This document shows positions 58,414 through 64,000 of a DNA stretch of 64,000 nucleotides, one piece after another. This stretch comes from Alisma plantago-aquatica (Eukaryota > Streptophyta > Magnoliopsida > Alismatales > Alismataceae). The notes beneath the pieces were generated by a model that saw nothing but the letters and a program-made list of their open reading frames with translations, did not search any database and was not told the DNA's origin. Position numbers and translations under genes: made by a program. The stretch lies in assembly GCA_963693085.1 (NCBI GenBank), contig OY856409.1:1168045749-1168109748 (forward strand), given 5' to 3'. Position 1 is the stretch's first letter; every line of letters starts with the position of its first letter.

Positions 58414-58730
58414 TCGTCTTCAAACTCTTGAGATCCTGTAGAACAAAACATGAAGGACCAAACATTACCCAACAATGTAAAGAATCAACCAATTTTGAAA
58501 CAGACATAAGGTTGAACGGAAAATTAGGAACATAATGAACGAGATCTAAAGTAAAGGAAGAGGATGGACGAACAATCCCACACTCCTGAACATGCCTAAC
58601 AGAGCCATCAACGAGTGTAACAGAGGTATGTGGTATATGGGTATCATAAGTTTTCAACAAAGACTTCATACCCGTCATATGTTGTGAAGCTCCAAAATCT
58701 ACCACCCAAGGGTTGACGAGTGCGTTGTCA
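58382..58730 (-). pseudogene. Copia F protease
   Basis: VDFGASQHMTGMKSLLKTY: the catalytic motif DSGA reads DFGA, with Ser to Phe. Followed by TSVTLVDGSVRHVQECG, HYVPNFPFNLMSVSKLV and CFVLQDLKSLKTIGGG, the normal copia order into the pre-integrase domain. Confidence 0.85.
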
Positions 58731-59689
58731 GGATGGAAGTGACATGATTACCTTTAGTAGACACTAACTTGGCAGCTCTACTTGAAGAAAGAGAAGAAGA
58801 ATTAACCGATACACTCTAAGCCGCCTGAACAAGACGGTCATATTCTTCCTTTGATACGGTCACATCAAATTGTGTCCTTGTAGCAGTAACATTAGATGAC
58901 TAAGCATAATGTGCAGCACCAGAAGAGCCTATAATAGTAGAAGGACGCCCATGTTTCTAATAGCACCTGTCCACGTTGTGCCCCAGTCGACCACAGAAAG
59001 TACACTTGTATCGGCTTCCTCTTCAACGACTTGTGCCACATCCACCTCCTCGAGCAATAGCTGCTAGTGACGTATGAGCTTCACAAATGACTGCTGATCC
59101 TGCAACAATAGGATTAGGTTCAAAAGAGGCTTGTTATATCCATGTATATGCCTTCTCAAGACTAGGAAGTTTGTCAATGGCAAGGATCACACTCCTTGCT
59201 GCATTGAACACATGATCTAATCCAGAATGAAAACGTGCAGTCACTAAGTCATCTCGCTCTTTCATCTGTCATCTTTTTTTAAAGGTTGATAAAAACTCAA
59301 CTCCCGCGCTATAGATTGAATGGAGCTAAACTAGTCATCAAGAGATTTGTTGTCCCGCTTCTCTGCAAACAACGTAGCGTAAACTAAGTAGAGGCGAAGG
59401 GCATTCTTTTCGTGTAAAAAATGGTTCTTTGCAACGTCCCAAACTTGTTTAGCAGAAGAATAAAAGCACGAATCTTGTAGTGATGGATGAATCCATACTG
59501 TTCCATAACCAAGACTTTACAGGGCCGTTGTTCTTCCTCCATTCAGTGTAGGAACGATCGGTTTGAACAAGGGGTTCTACTTCCATGTACTTCACTTTCT
59601 CGTGACTCTAAAATAGCATAGATTGCATTCATCCACAACAAATAATTCTGTGTGGGAATAACATTGCTTGATTCACTCTTCTTCACCAT
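58731..59689 (-). pseudogene. Copia F gag
   Basis: Probable start ATG at 59689 (MVKKSESSNVIPTQNYLLWM), matching the ...NY..W start of copia gag domains. The frame is broken from about 59450 (frameshift and stops), then RDDLVTARFHSGLDHVFNAA and VILAIDKLPSLEKAYTWI (59150-59260). The zinc knuckle CTFCGRLGHNVDRC at 58966-59007 is intact (CX2CX4HX4C). Confidence 0.85.
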
Positions 59690-60192
59690 AGTGCAAAGGC
59701 TAAATAAACATGATCAACAAATAAACTGGACAGATATAAGCGCCATCACACAGAAACAAGGATGAGAATCAACACCGGCGTAAGAGAAATATGATGCAAA
59801 ACTCATGCATCAACAATCCACTAGTAACATATGCACTCAACCACACAGGGGAAGTCTGTGGTCAGGGAGACCGGAGACGAGGGGACTGTTCCAAAAACTA
59901 ACGTTGCTTTTACACGTCACATGGAACAAAACACTGCTACGTTACAGGGAACATGCTTTGCATCAAGCTTCTCCTACGCCTGGATGACTGAGATCAGCCG
60001 ATGTCACTACCGTGGTTGGAGAGATCAACACTCGATGCTTTCCGCCGCCGTGACACACTGCTGCTCCACCTAGCCGCTGACTCTACTTGGCCGCAGAGCC
60101 TGGTCTGAGGGGAGGAGATTGCTAGACAATGGTAGCCGCTGGCCTAGGGAGAGCCGTAACCGTCGCTTTTGGGGTTCCCTATACGAGACACC

Positions 60193-60210
60193 GTAAATGC
60201 TCCGGTACCA
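60193..60210 (-). promoter_or_regulatory. Primer-binding site of copia F
   Basis: On the minus strand TGGTACCGGAGC begins directly after the 5' LTR; it differs from TGGTATCAGAGC at two positions. Confidence 0.8.
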
Positions 60211-60369
60211 TGTTACGTATGGAAACACATAGCGTAAGATCCGATTCAGATCTGCTCCTATACTTGATGAGAAAAAGGGAAAACTACATAAAGAGTCCAC
60301 CTAATAAAATGGACTTAACAGAAAGTAAAAGACAAATAAAGAAATACTACTAACTCTTTTATTCTAACA
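60211..60369 (-). repeat. 5' LTR of copia F
   Basis: 159 bp, TG...CA ended, followed on its outer side by the GTTAT duplication. Differs from the 3' LTR by roughly a dozen substitutions and a short indel by eye. Confidence 0.93.
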
Positions 60370-60895
60370 GTTATAACACAAGAACACTACGTCCTTGGTC
60401 CTCTAAATCCAACCTAGCTTGAAGGTGTATCCTACGAAGCATGAACATGGACACAAACACATGATACGACGACTTTATGAAACATACGACACAAACACGA
60501 CAAATATATATATGTATATTCATGTATATTACATTCAAACACAAGCCATATCATCCATGGTTATATTTAATTTCAAATGTGCATCCAAGCTTACATTGCA
60601 TGCATCTGGAAACCTAGCCATTAAAGGCATACTATCAAACAAGCCCACATTATAATCAAAATAGCAGTCAAACTAATAAGCATTTATTCACAAATAATAA
60701 TCTGAGTTAAACACCCACGTCTGAATTAACAGTAAAATATATTGCACATCTAGAATTTGGACATAATAAAGTAGTCATGGTAGTTGACAATAGAGAAAGA
60801 TGAGGAGCATGTATCTTGTTATATATAGAATAGGAGAGCAAAACAATGATGGAGGTGGAGGATAAGGAAGAAGAGGGGGAAGAGGGAGCTGCTGC
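60370..60895. other. Unassigned AT-rich sequence, purine-rich at its right end
   Basis: No gene recognised. Bases about 60434-60520 contain GAAGCATGAACATGGACAC-type repeats that may be a fragment of another terminal-repeat family. Bases 60845-60890 are a GA-rich run that continues after the next element (61410-61680). Confidence 0.4.
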
Positions 60896-61405
60896 CAAAG
60901 TCACAAATCTGGTATTCGGGATATGTTCGACTGAGTTGAAAAATTCAGAATTCGTCAATTATGCGGGAAATTCAGGTAAAAAGCGGTCAACATACGGTAA
61001 AAATACGGTGAACGATTCAGGAAAAAGTCGGAAAAATCGGAGGATATAAACATATATTGCATACATCTTACATGTATATATATGTTTTGCACATATATAT
61101 GTACATATATATTGACGTACACATATCTATAACTATTACATACATATACATATTATATATACATACACAAATATATGCGTTTACATACACATACACATAT
61201 ATATGCACTCAAACTAAGTTAGAGTCTTAATCAGTATAATACGGGAAAAGAACATATAAAACGGGAAAAACATTAAACATGAATAATACAAGAATAAAAC
61301 ATAGTATTCGGGAATTGGGATTTATTTGGCCGTTTCGTACATTTAGGGAAAAATCCGTGTTTTTAAATGTGACTTTTTCAAAAGTCGTAGTATATTGTGA
61401 CTATG
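60896..61405. mobile_element. CATAGTCACAA-family element, 510 bp
   Basis: Ends CAAAGTCACAAATCTGG and, reversed, CATAGTCACAATATACTACG. Flanks GCTGCTGC (60888-60895) and ACTGCTGC (61406-61413) form an 8-bp duplication with one mismatch. The left 150 bp (AATTATGCGGGAAATTCAGG and following) is shared with 61706 and, reversed, with the right end of 39814-43234. No coding sequence. Confidence 0.7.
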
Positions 61406-61705
61406 ACTGCTGCTGGTAGTAGTGGTGGTGGAGGAGAAATAGAACATAGATACTGGTGACGGAAAAAGAGGGGGAGGGGAGATGTGCTGTTATTTGTAGA
61501 ATAAGAGGAGGTTGAGGAGAAAAATTAGGTGTTAGCGCTGGAGGAGGAAGAGGAGTGGAGGAAAACGTTGCTGGTGGTATTGGTGTTACTAGTGGCTGTG
61601 GAGGAGGAACATGATGCTCTTTTGGAGGTGAAGGAAGAAGAGGATGGGGAGGAATTCACAGGTAAAATGTTAAGGAAGAAGGTTAAGTATAGAAATGGGT
61701 AGGAC

Positions 61706-61951
61706 CATAGTCACAAATTTGGTGTTCGGAATACGTTCCATCGAGCTAGAAAATTTGGGATTCGGGAATTATGCGGGAAATTCGGGTAAAAAGCGGTCAA
61801 TATATGGTTATAATACGGTCAACGATGCGGGAAAAAGATGGGAAATCAGAGGATATATATATCTATCTTACACACATATATGATATATGTACACATATAC
61901 TACACATAAATACATATCTATACATCTATTGCAATATACTGCACACACTCA

Positions 61952-61970
<19 letters not shown>
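61706..61970. mobile_element. CATAGTCACAA-family fragment
   Basis: Starts CATAGTCACAAATTTGG and follows the same 150-bp subterminal sequence as 60896 (AATTATGCGGGAAATTCGGG, AAAAAGCGGTCAA). It then fades into TA-rich DNA before the first MITE of the array. The other end was not found. Confidence 0.6.
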
Positions 61971-61985
<15 letters not shown>

Positions 61986-61988
<3 letters not shown>

Positions 61989-62388
61989 ATCAGGCTAGAA
62001 TACACTCGAGTGTGCAGATCACACCGTACACCCCAATGATGTTTGACTATGTAGATCATGTTTTTGCAAAATCTAATCTATTAATCTTCATGGTTACAAT
62101 AATAATAGGTCACATACAAAATTTGAGCCCATTTGGAAGAGTATAAGTCACTCATCCTAGGACAACAAAATCGACGCATAAAACTAATTTGAAATGCATG
62201 ATCCCCCTCCCCCCCCCTTTAGATGCATGACCTATAAGTGTCCGAATGCGGTGAAATTTACTATGTAGTATGTTCTTAAGATATTTAAGAAGATCAGCAG
62301 TTAAGATTTCCAAAATAATTGCTCCATGATGGAAAATGACTGAGGTGTATGGCGTCTCCGGTACACTCGAGTGTATTCCAGCTTCTCT
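61986..62388 (+). mobile_element. AGTCAGGCTAG MITE copy 3 (+)
   Basis: Preceded by (TA)n(GA)n, begins AGAATCAGGCTAGAATACAC, ends ...GTGTATTCCAGCTTCTCT then (CT)n(TA)n. More diverged than the other copies, including a C-run near 62204-62217. Confidence 0.85.
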
Positions 62389-62399
62389 CTCTCTCTCTC

Positions 62400-62428
<29 letters not shown>

Positions 62429-62432
<4 letters not shown>

Positions 62433-62818
62433 TCAGGCTAGAATACACTCGAGTGTATTCGAAGCAGAATACACTCAAGTAGTTTTTCATGATGCAATAT
62501 TTTTTTTCAAAAATCTAATCCATTGATCTTCTTAAACATCTTGTGAATAGCTCATATGCAAAATTTGAGCATAATTGGACATTTATAGGTCGTGTTATAA
62601 AGACCGCAAAAATTATGCATTTCAAATTAGTTTCACTCGTCGATTTTGTTGCCCTTGGATGAGTGACTTACACTCATCCAAATGGGCTCAAAATTTGTAT
62701 GTAGCCTAGTTATAGTATAACGGTGAAGAATGCTTTACATTTTCCAAAAAATAGTCTTGATATGCAAACACACGAGTGTATTTGTGCGATCTGTACACTC
62801 GAGTGTATTCTAGCCTGA

Positions 62819-62822
<4 letters not shown>
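62429..62822 (-). mobile_element. AGTCAGGCTAG MITE copy 4 (reverse orientation)
   Basis: Same ends, interior reversed relative to copies 1-3 (AATTTGTATGTAGCC reads near the right). Left side (TA)n(GA)n, right side (CT)n(TA)n. Confidence 0.88.
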
Positions 62823-62892
<70 letters not shown>

Positions 62893-62896
<4 letters not shown>

Positions 62897-63254
62897 TCAG
62901 GCTAGAATAAACTCGAGTGTATTCAGAGCAGAATACACTCAAGTAGCTTTTCATGATGCAATGTTTTTTTCAAAAATCTAATCCGTTGATCTTCTTAAAC
63001 ATCTTGTGAATAGCTCATACGCAAAATTTGAGCACATTTGGACATTTATAGGTCATGTTATAAAGACCGCAAAAATTATGCATTCCAAATTAGTTTCGCG
63101 CGTCGTTTAGTAGCCCTTGGATGAGTGACTTACCCTCATCCAAATGGGCTCAAAATTTGTATGTAGCCTATATTGCAAAAAATAGTCTTGATATGCAAAC
63201 ACACTTGAGTGTATCCGTGCGATCTGTACACTCGAGTGTATTCTAGCCTGACTA
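62893..63254 (-). mobile_element. AGTCAGGCTAG MITE copy 5 (reverse orientation)
   Basis: About 360 bp; same orientation as copy 4, with a small deletion near 63170 (sequence around the TATAACTAGGC segment lost). (TA)n on the left, long (CT)n on the right. Confidence 0.88.
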
Positions 63255-63264
63255 TCTCTCTCTC

Positions 63265-63309
<45 letters not shown>

Positions 63310-63310
<1 letters not shown>

Positions 63311-63753
63311 GTCAGGCTAGAATACACTCGAGTGTACAGATCGCACGGATACACTCAAGTGTGTTTGCATATCAAGACTATTTTTTGCAAGATGTAAACC
63401 TTTGATCTTCACCGTCATACTATGACTAGGCTACATACAAATTTTGAGCCCATTTGGATGAGTGTAAATCACTCATCCGAGGGCAACAAAATCGACGCAC
63501 AAAACTAATTTGAAATGCATAATTTTTGCGGTCTTTATAACATGAACTATAAATGTCCAAATGTGCTCAAATTTTTTATATGAGTTATTCACAAGATGAT
63601 TAAGAAGATCAATGGATTAGATTTTTGAAAAAAATATTGCATCATGAAAAACAACTTGAGTGTATTCTGCTCGGAATACACTCGAGTGTATTCTGCTCGG
63701 AATACACTCGAGTGTATTCTGCTCGGAATACACTCGAGTGTATTCTAGCCTGA

Positions 63754-63756
<3 letters not shown>
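63310..63756 (+). mobile_element. AGTCAGGCTAG MITE copy 6 (+), with a tripled end unit
   Basis: Begins AGTCAGGCTAGAATACACTC after (TA)n; the interior is in forward orientation. The right end is enlarged by three tandem 26-bp units (63661-63738) of TGTATTCTGCTCGG then AATACACTCGAG before the normal TAGCCTGACTCT end. Confidence 0.9.
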
Positions 63757-63809
<53 letters not shown>

Positions 63810-63812
<3 letters not shown>

Positions 63813-64000
63813 CATTCATTCACTACCTGTGCGGGCAACTAAGATTAGTTACCCGTGCATCTGTTTTGTAATAGGAAGGCACATATTTGTAATGAGACAA
63901 CCAACGTTGTAATGAGATGACCAAAATTGTAATACAAAGACTCGTTTCGTAATACTACGTAAACTGCTGTCATAAATATCATTTTTACTGTGTTTTCAGT
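63810..64000. mobile_element. Micron-like MITE, cut by the window end
   Basis: Starts GGCCATTCATTCACTACC directly after (TA)n and shares AAGATTAGTTACCCGTGCATC, GGAAGGCACATATTTGTAATG and AATACTACGTAAACTG with the copy at 45250. The other end lies outside the window. Confidence 0.75.

Larger units (their letters stand above)
48300..60369 (-). mobile_element. Copia F: Ty1/copia retrotransposon, minus strand, host of a four-level nest
   Basis: LTRs 48300-48463 (164 bp) and 60211-60369 (159 bp) are bounded by a perfect GTTAT duplication (48295-48299, 60370-60374). Reading leftward: 5' LTR, primer site, gag, protease, integrase, RT (cut by the hAT), RNase H, polypurine tract, 3' LTR. Without the hAT block it is about 5.03 kb, the normal size for this group. 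Coding regions carry stops and shifts. It belongs to a different subfamily from C, E and G: the LTRs are unrelated and it has no C/T-rich leader. Confidence 0.93.

Noticed and set aside
1..64000. tRNA, rRNA or snRNA genes
   Set aside because: I looked for cloverleaf-type sequence with internal A/B boxes and for rRNA motifs and saw none; the only tRNA-related sequences are retrotransposon primer sites.

Overview
The window is plant nuclear DNA, almost certainly from a flowering plant with a TE-bloated genome. The signs are AT-rich intergenic sequence, Ty1/copia elements with very short LTRs (about 150-180 bp) and initiator-Met-tRNA-type primer sites, hAT transposons with 8-bp target duplications, LINE fragments ending in short A-tracts, and many MITEs. 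I cannot name the species. I see no rRNA, tRNA, CRISPR, operon or prokaryotic feature.

The only host-gene sequence I recognise is a first exon at 1986-2267. It encodes a mitochondrial-type presequence and the N-terminal block of a PPR protein and ends at a GT donor. No second exon is visible, so it is either an orphan exon or the start of a very long TE-filled intron.

Everything after it is nested transposons, read from target-site duplications (TSDs). (1) 3352-5345: eroded copia(+), call it A. (2) 5392-12293: copia(-) B, split by a 2.8-kb hAT (6721-9531) that holds an 835-bp hAT MITE. (3) 12294-19385: hAT split by copia(+) C (12568-18529), whose leader holds an ACCCG-rich hAT MITE. (4) 19443-21163: hAT-like element with a relative of itself inserted in the opposite orientation. 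(5) 22040-24820: copia(+) D remnant split by a terminal-repeat element that holds another MITE. (6) 25285-39716: a LINE carrying copia(+) E (25922-38542), which carries a complete BED/DUF659 hAT transposon (28122-33856, transposase on the minus strand, itself hit by a MITE) and a solo LTR (35057-36652). (7) 39814-43234: a 3.4-kb element with CATAGTCACAA ends and further MITEs. (8) 44249-47751: microsatellite-seated MITEs, a copia fragment, a hAT MITE related to the 28-34 kb transposon, and a TRIM-like element. (9) 48300-60369: copia(-) F, split by a hAT (49389-56417), split by a LINE (49626-55664), split by copia(+) G (50611-55642). (10) 60896-64000: short terminal-repeat elements and an array of MITEs in GA/TA microsatellites.

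All gag-pol and transposase frames carry stops, frameshifts, insertions or lost catalytic residues, so I see no autonomous element. There is no new defence or metabolic system here. The points of interest are the depth of nesting (four levels, twice), a hAT and its likely non-autonomous derivative in one window, a MITE family whose ends merge into microsatellites, and the isolated PPR exon. Boundaries, TSDs and LTR differences were read by eye.
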